Assembly (NCBI GenBank): GCA_002633025.1
Contig: NMRB01000916.1
Coordinates: forward strand, 114,661 to 178,660
Reading direction: 5' to 3'
DNA length: 64,000 nt
DNA from: Notospermus geniculatus
Taxonomy: Eukaryota; Nemertea; Pilidiophora; Heteronemertea; Lineidae
Shown: positions 10,275 through 21,955 of the stretch, one piece after another
How positions within the stretch are numbered: the stretch's first letter is position 1
Layout of the letters: every line of letters begins with the position of its first letter
Position numbers and translations under genes: made by a program
Notes under the pieces: model-generated
Seen by the model: the letters and a program-made list of their open reading frames with translations, nothing else
Database searches by the model: none
Told to the model about the DNA's origin: nothing

Positions 10275-13200
10275 CTGAAAGGAAATGGGATGATTTGGAA
10301 CCTTCCTATTGGGATCTTTACAAGCCCCTGCTTAAAAGGGACTGGAAGTTCCGACGATAAGTTAAGGATTGGAATTGGTGTTAGTAAGCTATTGGCCTCC
10401 TGGGCTATCTGTTTACTGTCCCTACCGCTCCCTACTAGAAGCAGGAGAGGAAATGGGGGACGTAGAACTTTCCTAAAGGGATCTTTACAAAACCCTGAAT
10501 CTCATCCGGCAGGTCTTCCACCCCCAAGCCCCTACCAATGTAAATAGGGTCTTCGTACATGCTGTACTCATCGTATTTGTAGAATTTGATTGTTGGGGTC
10601 GGGAAGCCCTTGGCACGACAGCTGAAGCGGACACTCTGAAAGATAATGGGAGGATTTGGAACCTTCCTATTGGGATCTTTACAAACCCCTGCTTAAAAGG
10701 GACTGGGAGTTCCGACGATACATTGTAAGTTAAGGATTGGAATTGGTGTTAGTAAGCTATTGGCCTCCTGGTGTAAAGTCGGATGAGAACCTCTACCGTA
10801 GTTGATATCAGACTATAAACCCAAACTTTAACTTTAACTTTAACTGGGCTATCTGTTTACTGTCCCTACCGCTCCCTACTAGAAGCAGGAGAGGAAATGG
10901 GGGACGTAGAACTTTCCTAAAGGGATCTTTACAAACCTCTTCTCAAAAGGGGTTAAAAGTTCCGACGATAACTTAAGGATTGGAATTGCTGTCAGTAAGC
11001 TATTGGCCTCCTAGGCTATACTAAGCAGGAGATCGTTTCGGAGCCCCTGGGCTCGGAGGGTCACAATTACGGGAAAGGCCGGGTTTGGAATACTTACTTC
11101 ATTGAAGGTTGCCGCTGTCAGTGGCACCGTTGTCTCATTGAGTGAAGACACTGTTACAGCCTCTATGGTTTCTACGTTGAAGAATAAATTGGTCACTTCG
11201 TTACCAGCTCCCGCACTGCACACATATTCTGCTGTCTGGCCCGATGCTGGGGTGGGGATTTCATAGGCTTGGTAGACGAGCGCGAAGTCACCTTGGGAAT
11301 CGTACAAACCCTTGAGTCGCTCTACGACCTCGATTGACCCTCCATCGCGCCGTATTATTCTAGCTGCGGCGATGTATGGCCTCTGTAAACCAGCCATAGC
11401 GTAGCATTCGATCACTCTAGGAAGCGTGATGTTTGGGTTGTTGACGTAGGGAATCACCCTTGTGCCGTCTCTGTCAAAGTACAACCCACTCGAGTTCAAC
11501 ATGTTCTCGTTGTGCTGATAGTTGAACAACCCAACGGCTGGCTTAGTAGTTGTATCGAGGAGGATGTTGCTAAAAGTGCGGACGTTAATGTAATTTTTTC
11601 CCATTCCAAGACGACAAGAGTTTTGTAAAGTCATTGACTTAATATTTCCCAAGTTCCTTGTTTTTTTCTGGAGCGTGACATTTCCCTTGATGTTATATCT
11701 GCTCGGACGCCACCGCACTCTTTCACCCGGCCTTGCTCCTTCAGGAAGCCAGCCCATCTCGATTGGATCCCGCGAGCCTCCTAGACCGTTCAAAGGATAC
11801 ACGGTATCGCCACGCCTCTCATTATCAAAGTTGGAATAAGGATATTCAATGGTCATAACAGCCGGATCAGTCTTGATTCCAACGGCGATCGAGCCCTCAT
11901 TCCTCTCTCGCATGTCGATCACCGACCTTGGTACAGCCAAGGCAGTTGGAAGGTCAAAATTGGTCACGTTCTCCCAGTGGTTGATAGTATTAAGATTGAA
12001 CATTATCGCATTGCATTCATGAGCTAGATGAAGGGATAAAGTGTAGTCGTAGTCTTCCTCATATGCATCCACATGGAGGGTGTAGGTATACGTTTTGGAG
12101 TTGCTGAAGAGCGATCCTTCCTTTTTTGAAGCTGCTCGGATACTTCCCTTCGCTGAAAAGAAAAAGAAACATGTTGATAATACGCAGGTACGGATGTAAC
12201 ACTCGGGGAGGTCGCCCACCTGTCTTCTGTTTGAGACAACTCGAGCATGATTTCGTCATGACATTTCCTGTCTTGGATTTCCAGTCATCGTATAAAACAG
12301 TTTGGGAACCTTTGGGAACCCAAACCACCGAATATCTCCACCAATCATAACAGCCAATGACCTCAATAGGAGTTTTTCGAAAATACAGCAGTCTTTCTGG
12401 GCATGGTTAAACTTACTTTTTTCCGTCACAACGTAAGTATTCCGGATATCTGTCGTACGTTCGGTAACAGTCCACGCAGTGAAGGGCTTCAAGGTCGTTT
12501 TGAGCCTCAAGGTGAAATCTACTGGTTCTCCTTGCTTGGCAACTGCTGGGGTACTGGTTATATTGAGAATAGTCCCGAGCTTTTTCTCCTCGGAACAGGA
12601 ATCACGGTATGCCTTGAAAAAACACATTTGATCGTAGAGCAATTATTAATGAACAGGCAGGTTTTGATGTAGTCTCGGGTCACCATCCTCTCGCTCTTGT
12701 TACACAGGCGAGAGTCTGGTAGAGGAGACTACAAATCTCGTTATCGCTAGGTGGCGAGTGTCCAGATCTGAGCATCCGAATCTGATTGGTCGAAGGCAGA
12801 TTTGACTTCATCAAACATGGCTGCGCCCAGGAAACGCATGAAGAACGAAACAGTCTGAGGGGAAAATTTACCTTTTTTAACACGGTAGGAACGTCTATCC
12901 CCGCTCATCGATTGACGGAATATGCCGATTGTACAATAGGACTTACATTTTGTGCCATGGATTAGGTCACTTCCGACCAGGGATTCTAAAGTTCAGCCAG
13001 ACGGTGAATTGATCTTTATACAAAATAATTCCACTTTCATCATCGGCGGTCCACCTCAAACGACCAGGTTCGATCGGCTTCTATATATCACTGGGCGAAA
13101 ACCACGATAAAACGTGTTAAAAAAGGTAAAATTTCCCTCAGACTCTTTCGTTCCTTGTTCGTTCATCATGTGTTTCATGGGCGCAGCCATGTTTGATGAC

Positions 13201-14327
13201 GTCAAATCCGCCTTTGGCCAATCAGATTCCGATGCTTTGAGCTGGACACTCGCCACCTGGCGGTAACGAAAGTTGTAATTGATCATTTGAAACCTATCTT
13301 GAAATCTCGCCAGACTCATCACACGTCAGATCACGGGAAAATTACGTCATTTCTTGACATCTCTTCGACGTCTCAAAACCATCACAGAAAAACGTGGAAG
13401 TGACGTCTTCTGTTAACCACTCTTAGTTTCTATCAAAAAATAATTCATTTTAAAGATGATAGTGAAATTACATGTACATATTTAACAATCCAGAAAGTCG
13501 ATGTCAACCTGTTAAAATATCAGAAAGTGTTTTCCATAAAAGACGTCGAAATCACGTGGAAAAGACGTCAAGTACTGCTAATATTAATCTTTATAACTAA
13601 TTGTAGAATACAAAAATATGGCGTGTAAAGACTATGAATGTTGCTCCCTCCTATACTAACATGGTAACAACGTAAATTTGTACAGTAAACCTCGCTCATT
13701 ATTTTTGTGAGTGTCAAAATTTCCGAAAATGATGCTTCATTGCAGGACACATATCATAAAGTTTATTTGAATGGAATCCCCGACTCCAATATACTTAGCG
13801 TGTTCGATTACTTGCACCGCACTTGGGGAAGCTCGGCTTTTTTTCGATCGACAGGAGTCTCTCGCTCCTAAACCTCCTCTTCAACCACTCGGTGGTAGAA
13901 AAGGAGCGAAGTGAAAACCCAGGCTGTGGAGGATGGTCCCCTCAGACCTTGTAAAAACATGTGTAATATCCATAACATCTTGTTCCAAAAGACGCCGGGA
14001 AGTTAGTGTACACTTGGTTGAAAACTTGTAGAAAACAGTTGGTAAACAGGTGATAGACTGCTCATTTCCAGACGTCTATAGGAGTCGTGAAGACGTCAAG
14101 AAAAGACGTGTTTGCAACGTCATGCATTACGTCTTTTTGGCGTCTCTTTGCTCGCTGGGGTCACCCAGAGAACAAATTTATAAACTCGAGGACGTCACAT
14201 CATTTTGCACTGATTTGAATGGTCTTTCTTGTAAAGGAACATGCGTCTGTGATCTTGATCATCAACTTACCCCAGCTACTGTCACAGCGACGAGGACAAA
14301 AACCACAAGTATCAACCTTGCATCCAT
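9963..14327 (-). CDS. Ig-like secreted protein gene C (complete, four exons)
   Basis: Exons join as 14327-14271 (leader), 12612-12417, 12152-11098 and 10274-9963. They total 1620 nt, or 539 residues plus stop, with the same phases (0, 1, 0) as gene B. The layout is identical: signal peptide, N-terminal domain, long middle with IECYAM and EYVCSAGAGNE Cys, and terminal Ig with FSCRAKGFP and FRIACVALN. Differences from gene B cluster in the exon 2 patch before NTYVVTEK and in the middle of exon 3. The first intron is long (1.66 kb) and holds an inverted repeat. Intron 3 holds duplicated spacer and a second, truncated copy of exon 4. There is no membrane anchor. The family is not recognised. Confidence 0.8.
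10131..10990. repeat. 361-bp tandem repeats in gene C intron 3
   Basis: The block starting accctgaatctcatccgg at 10131 recurs at 10492. Spacer pieces (ttaaggattggaattg, ggcctcctgg, agaagcaggagagg) occur two to three times up to 10990. An insert of about 75 bp at 10771-10845, ending in ctttaacttta repeats, interrupts one copy and resembles the 3' end of a retroposed element. Confidence 0.75.
10492..10635 (-). pseudogene. orphan 5' half of the Ig terminal exon
   Basis: It has an intact acceptor (ctctgaaag on the plus strand) and the SVRFSCRAKGFPTP half, then stops at the duplication boundary just after the EIQ codons. Lying in intron 3 of gene C with a usable acceptor but no donor, it could trap splicing; it is more likely a relic. 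Confidence 0.65.
11098..12152 (-). CDS. gene C exon 3 (large exon)
   Basis: 1055 nt, fully open, acceptor tcttttcag, donor GAA|gtaagt. It has six nucleotides more than gene B's exon 3, consistent with in-frame indels. Confidence 0.85.
12417..12612 (-). CDS. gene C exon 2 (N-terminal domain)
   Basis: 196 nt, acceptor ttttttcaag, donor gtaagttt. The peptide starts AYRDSCSEEKKLG and ends NTYVVTEK, with a changed patch (VTERTTDIR) between them. Confidence 0.85.
12728..13279. mobile_element. foldback element in gene C intron 1
   Basis: Inverted arms at about 12728-12890 and 13107-13279 share ggtggcgagtgtccag, aatctgattgg, atcaaacatggctgcgccca and accttttttaacacg. The arms are about 85 percent alike by eye. 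It is probably a non-autonomous DNA transposon or an inverted duplication. The opposing open frames are shadows of the arms. Confidence 0.75.
13320..14200. other. GACGTC/ACGTC-rich stretch of gene C intron 1
   Basis: gacgtc or gacgtca occurs repeatedly (near 13369, 13403, 13543, 13564, 14071, 14091, 14191), together with a tgacgtca palindrome at 13197 just before it. These resemble CREB/ATF sites; regulation is only a guess. No exon was seen. Confidence 0.35.
14271..14327 (-). CDS. leader exon C1
   Basis: 57-nt signal-peptide exon, MDARLILVVFVLVAVTVAG, donor GGG|gtaagttg, phase 0 to 12612. An in-frame ATG lies further upstream, but the ATG chosen matches the other five leaders. Confidence 0.75.
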
Positions 14328-17041
14328 TGCTCTATCTACCTCTCTGGTCGGGTTGAAGCGCTGAAGTGAATGGCCAAGACCACTACTTTGCTTTACTGGG
14401 TTCATGAACTTTCGGGGTAATTGGTGTTTGCGAGTCGACATTATCAACATTTACAATCATAATATTCATCACGTAATGCTCTAATTTGGATGTGATTTTC
14501 GATGATTTTCATATCTGGTGGTGCACCATGCTGGTCATAATCATGCCATCAAATTTGACAAAAGAGCTCATGAACTTTTGATGTTATGTAACAATCAAGA
14601 TTCATTCGCCGAGAATATGATGAGGGCTTCTGTGCTCTCTCGTTACCATACCAGAACTGTGATTGCATCCAACATGCGGGTGCCTTCCGCACGATCCAAA
14701 CATCCGTGAAGTTTGACCGTGGAACTCGTGGGGGTTAGCTCCTCAACGTCCCCGCCATCACCCACCAATCCCTACCAAAGTAGTTGACAATCCCACAAGC
14801 CCAGAGGTCGCCTTAAACTTGGCCTGATGGCGGGATTTGCAATACAAGCCGTGGTTACACTACATAAAATCCCCGGGTTTTTTGCGGTCACACACCTATG
14901 AATTGCCGGTGTCTTCAAGAAACCGTGTTTGAAAAACGTGCTCATGGTACAGACTTCCACAGTGGTATCGGTTATCGTTTTTCTTGCTTGGCAAAACCGC
15001 TTTCGGAAACATGTTGATTTGACGGGTCATTGATTAGCCATTCACAGTTGATTCATCACTAATGGCTCCGTACAAAATGCATCAGACATACTCGTAGCTT
15101 AGCCCCAGGGCACGCAAATCATTCCCATTATATTCCCTCAAGGAACTTTCTTATATCCGACAAAAAGCAGTTGTCGTGTGGCCTTAAAGGAGTTAGACGC
15201 CTAAGTTGTAAACAAGCTGGTTTGTTTACAAATATGGTCGGCAAACTAGTTTTATTCCTTCGTGCAGGTGGCAGCACCCGTGATCGTTAGACTGGTTCCC
15301 GGTCCGATGCAACTCACTGACGATATTCACGTCAGTACATATCACCGACAATAGGTGGCAGCACCGCAGGCGTCCGTGGATAGAGAACCAGTGAGCGAGT
15401 GTTTACAACTTCGGCGTCTAACTCTTAAGCAATGGTATGGGAAGACGCAGGTGAAGACGGCTGTGTACTGCGTGACAGCAGTTCTTCTTCAGTCTCTACA
15501 ACTTGATATTTGTTCAGGCGTAATTCTGTGGAAAATTCAGCAACATCTGGGGAGGGGGGGGGGGCTATTCAACGTTCCCACCATCACCCACCAATCCCTA
15601 CCAAAGCAGTGGAGAATTCCACAAGCCCAGTGGTCGGCCTGATCCACACCACTCAGAACAAGTTCGAGAACAGGCCAGTCGGAATTGATTAAGCAGAGGA
15701 CTTGAGAAAACTGAACAAGCTGGTACTTGTTCCGAGACGTGTCCAACATTGTCGACAACAACAACTCGCGATAAATTAAAGATAATATATCACGGGTATT
15801 TTCGCGGGCCACGAAATTCATTGTTTATTTACATTTTGTTTGTTTATGTCCAGGCTTTCTTTGTCTTACGAGTAATTTGTTGGTGGCATGCCTCTCTAGA
15901 AATTCTGTTGATTCCAAAAGTATTCATTTTGGTGGGTCGGCATGTCCATAAAGTCCAAAATAACATCATGTAAACATCCATGTTTACAAACATTGAATGA
16001 AAACAATGAAGTCGTGATATATTATCTTTAAGCGCGAACCAAGAAGCAATTCAAGACCTAGACCATTGGGTTTGCTTCGCCTTCTTCGTTAAGTGCGTGC
16101 ACACCTCCTTCGGTCACCAGAGTACAGATAGCTGGAGGGATATCGAAAAATCAATGACTTGGTTAGTTGAGAATTGACGTTGTATTGGCATGGTTAGTAT
16201 GCACACCGTATTTTCCTCAGCGGATGCTTTTCGTGTATCTGGCTATAAATTGAAGAAGAAAGGTGCTTTCCATTAATAGCTAATCGTTCAAGCATTGGAA
16301 CAGTTGTTGCTGAATATTTCTTAGAGATGCTGGCAACAAGAGAATGTGGATATAACGTTATGGAAGGTAAGAATGCCTTAACATCAACAACCTTGGCTTC
16401 TTTCTTTCAGAGTAGATTCTACTTCCACGAACGGGTGCGTTTACACCAAACGTGGTTTGGGATTTACCATGCAGTCGTCAAAATGGCAAGAGGGAGACCC
16501 GCCTACCCTTCATGCCCTTTGTTCTATTTAGAGCCATTTCCACCAAAGCGGGTTATCGATCTTGCTACTCGGTTTCCACAGGCCTTTGGACAGCATGGCC
16601 ATGCATGTCGGCTCTTGACCTGTTAATACATGTAGGCCTACTGTAAGCGTGGATGAACGGATACATGTGGAAACGACGCGGTAAGAGTGAAAAAGTGCTG
16701 CACATGTATGTGCATGAATGCACTGCATTATTGAAACCGTGTGGCAAATTGCAAAAGCAGCACCTGGAGAGGGCAATCTCTCCTCGTCTTCAAAAGTTCT
16801 GGTTCTCTCCTGCCTTGTGTCAGGAATCGACCAAATTCTCGTCAATAGGGCTTAGGCTATGCCACTCCTTTTGCTCTCTTGTTCCATATTTTTCAAAAGA
16901 TGAATTTCGTATTCAGACACGTCGGTCTGTGCTTGCCTGATAAGATTCTGTTTCCCGATATCCCTGATTCATGGTTCATTGGAGCAAGAAAGATAAGACA
17001 CCCTTTTATTTTCTCTCATTGATTGTTTTCCATTAAGCGGT
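14328..17041. other. right flank of the Ig array, no gene recognised
   Basis: The upstream block shared with 8025-8370 ends near 14715. A short block at about 14740-14820 is repeated at 15570-15650. Also present are a G-rich run (15547-15562) and an imperfect foldback at about 15765-16040 with ends containing taaagataatatatcacg. No exon was supported. Confidence 0.5.
15183..15217 (-). repeat. inverted copy of the window's first 35 bp
   Basis: ttaaaggagttagacgcc ... gttgtaaacaagc is the reverse complement of 1-35 with about one mismatch. A direct partial copy lies at 15400-15424. The pair brackets the Ig array. Confidence 0.75.
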
Positions 17042-17181
17042 CCATACACCATCCAATATTATTGCACAATATGGGGCCCAAATGGGTTCATTTGCTTCTG
17101 GCATGATGGGCAGAAGAACAATTGGCAATAATATTGCCCATTTTGATCCTCATATTGTGCAATGATATTGCACGTGTGTGG
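17042..17181. mobile_element. 140-bp foldback MITE
   Basis: The ends ccatacaccatccaatatta and its diverged inverse (attgcacgtgtgtggg) enclose a palindromic interior with attgcacaatat words. Confidence 0.55.
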
Positions 17182-17829
17182 GCCACTTTACTGACGTAAT
17201 TTGCCCACATTGCCATTTCTTTTGTCTTCATGCTTTCAAATCCTACATGACCCATCCAGCAGCTCACCATCCCTCAATGCAGATACCACTGCAGATAAAC
17301 TAGCTTGAAATGAAAACTAGTAGTGGTAGGATTTGTGTGATGAAATCCCGATTAAAAAGGAGCCAGCCATTCTCCCATGACGACCAACTCAAATAAGATA
17401 CCACGTTTTTCACCAGGCCAGGCCAGCTCCTTTTGGTGATCGACAAGTAAACACGTCGTGTTGTCATAATTGCGAGGATGAGGTGTTGCACACTTGACCT
17501 AATATTGCGCAACAATTTAGTGACAGCATGGTTACCATTGTGCACGTAGACAGTAGTTCAGTAGATTCTCAACAGAACATGCAGTTCTGTCACGAATGAG
17601 ACGATGTATTGCTGCAGGAGCCCGCAAGTTAGAGGGCTACCACTCTTAACTGGTGAGTAAGAAAATCAAAAAGTAAATAAAAAAGCCTAGCTTTTCAGTC
17701 GCTCGTTTCTTGGACCAGGTGAATGAAGAAGGACTATGGCATATACATGTACATGTAAATCCTATCGCTTCTATTTTCTATCGGTAACCCTTTTTTGAAG
17801 AAAAAAAATGTTAAAGAAATTTTCCATTT

Positions 17830-18032
17830 GTGACCCTCTACAGCAAAACCAGTCGCATGTCGCTCTTAGCTTGGCAAGTTGAGACCAAATGTTTGTCACT
17901 TTCAATATTGCCTGTCTGTGATAAAATCTGAAATAATCTGTTTCTTCCACATTTTCTTCTGGTGGTGTCATCTTAGTTCGTTGCGGCTCACCTTCTGGGC
18001 GACATGCGACTGGTTTTGCTGTGGAGGGTCAC
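17830..18032. mobile_element. 203-bp MITE with GTGACCCTC ends
   Basis: Inverted ends GTGACCCTCYACAGCAAAAC, continuing into cagtcgcatgtcgc, are flanked by ATTT on both sides (17826-17829, 18033-18036), a possible 4-bp target duplication. No coding content. Confidence 0.75.
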
Positions 18033-18359
18033 ATTTTAAAAGTGCCAACAGCATCTTTAACGCCATGTACGATCCCAGCAATGTGGTGTCTTTCACCCAT
18101 GCTTTCGTCATTGGTTTTTTTCGGAGAACTTCATAATACACTCCGTCACGCGATGCGAAGCTGCGCCACGTTCTCGAAGCGTACATGTATTTATATTTTA
18201 ACACCATCAGTAGTACATCGGAAACCTTGTAAACAAGAGAGGGACATCGGAGCGATGTCAATGGTTTCCGGTGTTTACTGTAGATGCAGGAACATGTATA
18301 ATGTGTAACAGGGATATAGCTGCTCGCTAATTGTTGAAGATATGAACCAGTTCTGGTAA

Positions 18360-19380
18360 CTGAGTTATTTTATATTGACCGTGACCTCTGACCTTCAGGA
18401 GGTCATTGCATAATCAGGAGGAGCATCCTTAGTGACCTAAGTATGTTGGTCCATAGTACCAGGTAGACCTCTAGACTGTAGTTATCATCATGAACATGTT
18501 TCTGTATCGGGGCTGTTTAAGCTTGACCTTGACATCCCACCTTCATGGTCATTGAAAAAATTGAAAGATTATCCGCAACAGTGCTTGGTTTCAGGTCACT
18601 AGCAAGTTCTCTGTCAACATTATCGACTATTCCAATATTACAGCTATATTTTAACCGTGACCTTGACCTCTGACCTCCAATGTCATTGCGTAAATGAAAG
18701 AAGGATCCTGGATAATCGAGGTATATGACTTGGATCCATGATGCTCACTGGTCTTCTGTCAGTTCTTGAGACGGCCATAGGCCTACTAGTTCAGTTTGAA
18801 TTTGACCTTGACCTTGACCTCAAACACTCAAGGTCATTGCATAATCTGAAAGAGCATAAGTGATAACCCCTTAGAGGTAAGGGTTTTAGGCTTCCTCCTA
18901 CACCAGTTGTCGAGTTATTTCAGAATATCAAATTTACATATCGAATATCACCATGATATCACTAAATATCATGTGACCTGCAAACTCCAGGTGGACAATA
19001 TTAGTAGCAATAACATCCGTGAGTGACTATGATGGGGTAAGGCAAAGTTGCAGTCGCTATCTGGACGAGATCCTAAGATATCTCAAAATATCAAATTTGA
19101 TATATCAATATCAATGTGATACTGACCCTGGAGATGAAAGTTGATGATCCCAGTAAGTTGCCCCGATCCATGAACATGTGGATGGAACTTAACAGAACTG
19201 TTACTGGTCTAGGAACCAAGTTACCAGCGCTTTAACAGAAAGGGATGGGCAAAATATCAACATTTGATATATCAATATCACTATGACCCACATGTCTGAG
19301 ACATGTAACAATGAGCTCATCGTGTAGCCAGGATCAAGTTACCTGGGGTGAGTTACTTTCACGGCTGTAGCTGTTGCAGT
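18360..19380. repeat. TGACCTTGACC / aaatatcaa repeat tract
   Basis: Degenerate units of roughly 130-150 bp contain tgaccttgacctctgacctc followed by ggtcattgcataatc and gaaagagca. From about 18900 they give way to repeats of aatatcaaatttgatatatc. The words match nuclear-receptor half-sites (AGGTCA) in direct repeats. It is most likely a transposon or satellite body common in marine invertebrate genomes. No gene. Confidence 0.7.
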
Positions 19381-19393
19381 AGCCGAGTTACAG

Positions 19394-19458
19394 GGCGGAC
19401 AGACACACAGACAGACGGACAGACAGACAGACAGACAGATACACAGACAGACAGACAG

Positions 19459-19492
<34 letters not shown>

Positions 19493-19496
19493 ACCA
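19394..19496. repeat. CAGA/CGGA microsatellite
   Basis: Runs of cagacagacagacggacaga, bounded by gagttacagggcgga and accacgaccaactac. The open frames across it are low-complexity artefacts. Confidence 0.95.
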
Positions 19497-19604
19497 CGAC
19501 CAACTACTATATGGTTTCCGATCTTGATGATCGGAAACCATAACAATACATTCACCAGTATTCGTTTGTCAGATTGTGTGATTGGGCATAAGTATCGTTT
19601 CTTG

Positions 19605-19860
19605 AAGTGTTTTAACACCATTAACAATACATTGGCAACTTACTTATGTAAACAATTCATATTCTCGAGGCCTCCTTTGTCAGATTGTGTGATTGCTCGT
19701 TCGTGTAAGCGTTTTAACACCATTAACAATACATTGGCAACTTAGGTTAACAATACATTATTCTCGAGACCTCGTTTGTCGGAATGTCCTCTTTGTTCGT
19801 GAGTGTTGTTTCTTAAAGCGTTTTAACACCATTAACAATATGTATCGGCAACCTGATAAA
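19605..19860. repeat. tandem repeat, about three units
   Basis: gttttaacaccattaacaat recurs at about 19608, 19710 and 19819 with tctcgaggcctc-like words between, giving a unit near 105 bp. Confidence 0.75.
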
Positions 19861-21663
19861 CGACCTGTCCATGTGGCGAGACTCTCTGGTATTGATAACT
19901 TCGAACCCCTGTTTTACGCCATCCAGCTAATTTAGAAAAATGGAGACGGGGACGATGCGTGGAAAGTGATCTAGCACGTCAGTTTGAAATCCCTTCAGAT
20001 TAGCTTCTTAATTAACATTGCCAGAACCGATTGATGGAGGCGAATCAGAATTGAGCCATTCTGCCGTCGAGTTGTCGGCGAATGAAAAAAAAGCGAATTG
20101 CATGTAATTTCTTACTTGCAAACTAAGGTTCATAACCCTTGTCTTGCATGCAAAGCGAAGGTCTTATGGTTCTTATCAAATTGCTGGGAATTTTTCCATT
20201 GCCGTTTCTACCGTCGAACCAGTTTTCCAGGTCTTCCCCGAATATGTCCGAAGACCCTCCGAACGAAAACGGAGGGTTTGTTCCCTTGATGGACAAATAT
20301 TATTGTTTGACTTGGGTTGTTTTTGTGGCGTACATGTACGTACAATAGTTGGCAGACTGGGAAAAATTGCAGGTCAGAGCAGCAAGACTATCAATTACTT
20401 TCCCCTAAAAACAATTTGGGAAAGTGGAGTGTAGACTGTTGTAGGCTACTACACGAGCGATAACCACTGCCTGCTATTGTAATTGCTGTAAGAGCTCCTG
20501 AAATAACATTCGATTAATTCAGCTGTTCCTCCTAAGTGCTGTAACAATGAGAATTTTCTCCCCGCCCTTTGAAGCCTGTAATCGGAAATTGCTTTGATAA
20601 GGGCAAGCGATGCTGGCGTGTGCTTTCAGTCTCATGTTCATTCTGATAAGCTTACGAGATTTTCGAGTCAACGTTGCTTTGAACTAGCTGTAGATTGCAA
20701 CATGTTTTTTTGCAGAACTGTTTTGTTTTCCTCCATTGTTATCTGTTATAATATCAAAGGCCCTTTAGTGCTGTGCTTTTTTTTATCAACGTTGGAACGA
20801 ATTCTCGAATGCGGTCTCTTTCTCCAAGCCAGTTTTGGTTTAACTTCCTCATTGCTGACGGGGAAAAGGTCCTACTAGATTCTACAGGCCGTCACGATGT
20901 TGCAACTTCAGTGAAAACTAAAATATGTTGATGTCCCCATCTTCTTCAAGTATAGCAGGCATTTCCCTCCTAACACGGGTTCACAAAAAATGGGTGGGTA
21001 CTCTCCAGAAGAACGCGAAAAAGTGACCCTCCCCCGACGTCACCGAAAAACGTGTTTTTCATGCAGATTGTGGCCGAAAATGGCAAAAAGGGTCGCAGGT
21101 TGGTAAAAAGTGTTATACCCACTTCCTCCCCAGGACCAAAGTGCTACATGTAGCTACAACCCTGCTCGCTCCAGATTTCGTTTCTTGTAAAGTACGTTCC
21201 GTTCCTGTCCATTTCTGCGACAAATCCAGTCATCACCCACTGCTTCCACAATCTATTAAGAAAGCTGCTTCTCGTCCACCGTCTGTTTTTTATCGACTGC
21301 CCGTCCATCTGTTTTTTTTATCGACTTAACAGAAATGTGAAGCAACTTGGTCGGGGGCTGCGGCGTCATCCGCTTACATTGATGGTAATTGCTCATGTCT
21401 GACATCATGTCGACAACATTCTTTGCTGTACTTCCCTAATCACCAGACATCATATCGAGAAGCCCGCCAAACTCACCTTTTCGATCCGTCTTAGAGACGC
21501 GTGGGAGTGACTCTGATCCCCACGATGGTTTCCTGTCCTCATCCGGTCAGAATCTACCGAATCTGGTCATTTATGATAGCGTGGATGATGCTTCGGCTGC
21601 TTTGTGACGCCTTGTCGCAATCTCCGTACAAATTTAGCAACGTATCATTCGAGATCTCTTGGG
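19861..21663. other. no gene recognised
   Basis: Unremarkable AT-rich sequence; I see no splice-bounded open frame or clear repeat here. Confidence 0.4.
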
Positions 21664-21955
21664 AGGAGCCCAGATAGCCGAGTGGTTATCATGTCCGCTC
21701 GGAAGTGGCAGGTCCCGGGTTCGAATCCAGCCCGGGCCATATGGGATTTCATTCTTATTTCACGTCGCAAGGGACAGTATGGCGTGGTGCCTTGTACCTT
21801 TTTTCTTTGCCAGGGCAAGTAAAGACCCCATCCAAGTGAGGAACATGAGTAGCTTGAGATGGCCTCTTCCGTACTCAGCAGGGCCAATAATGCTATGGCT
21901 TCGGCCCTGACGGAAAAATCTAATACATGTACAAATACAAAAAATAAATCTTTTT
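21664..21955 (+). mobile_element. tRNA-headed SINE, copy 1
   Basis: The head resembles a tRNA: A-box-like tagccgagtggttatc and B-box gggttcgaatcc, with the gcccaga and cccgggc ends able to pair. The body gggcaagtaaagacccc, gaggaacatgag and ggcttcggccctgacgg is shared with 51067-51345. It ends in an A-rich tail. Confidence 0.8.

Noticed and set aside
19359-19627. Cys/Ser/Val-rich minus frames
   Set aside because: Translations of the CAGA microsatellite.
21669-21735. A functional tRNA gene
   Set aside because: A and B boxes are present, but a SINE body follows and the same body recurs elsewhere.
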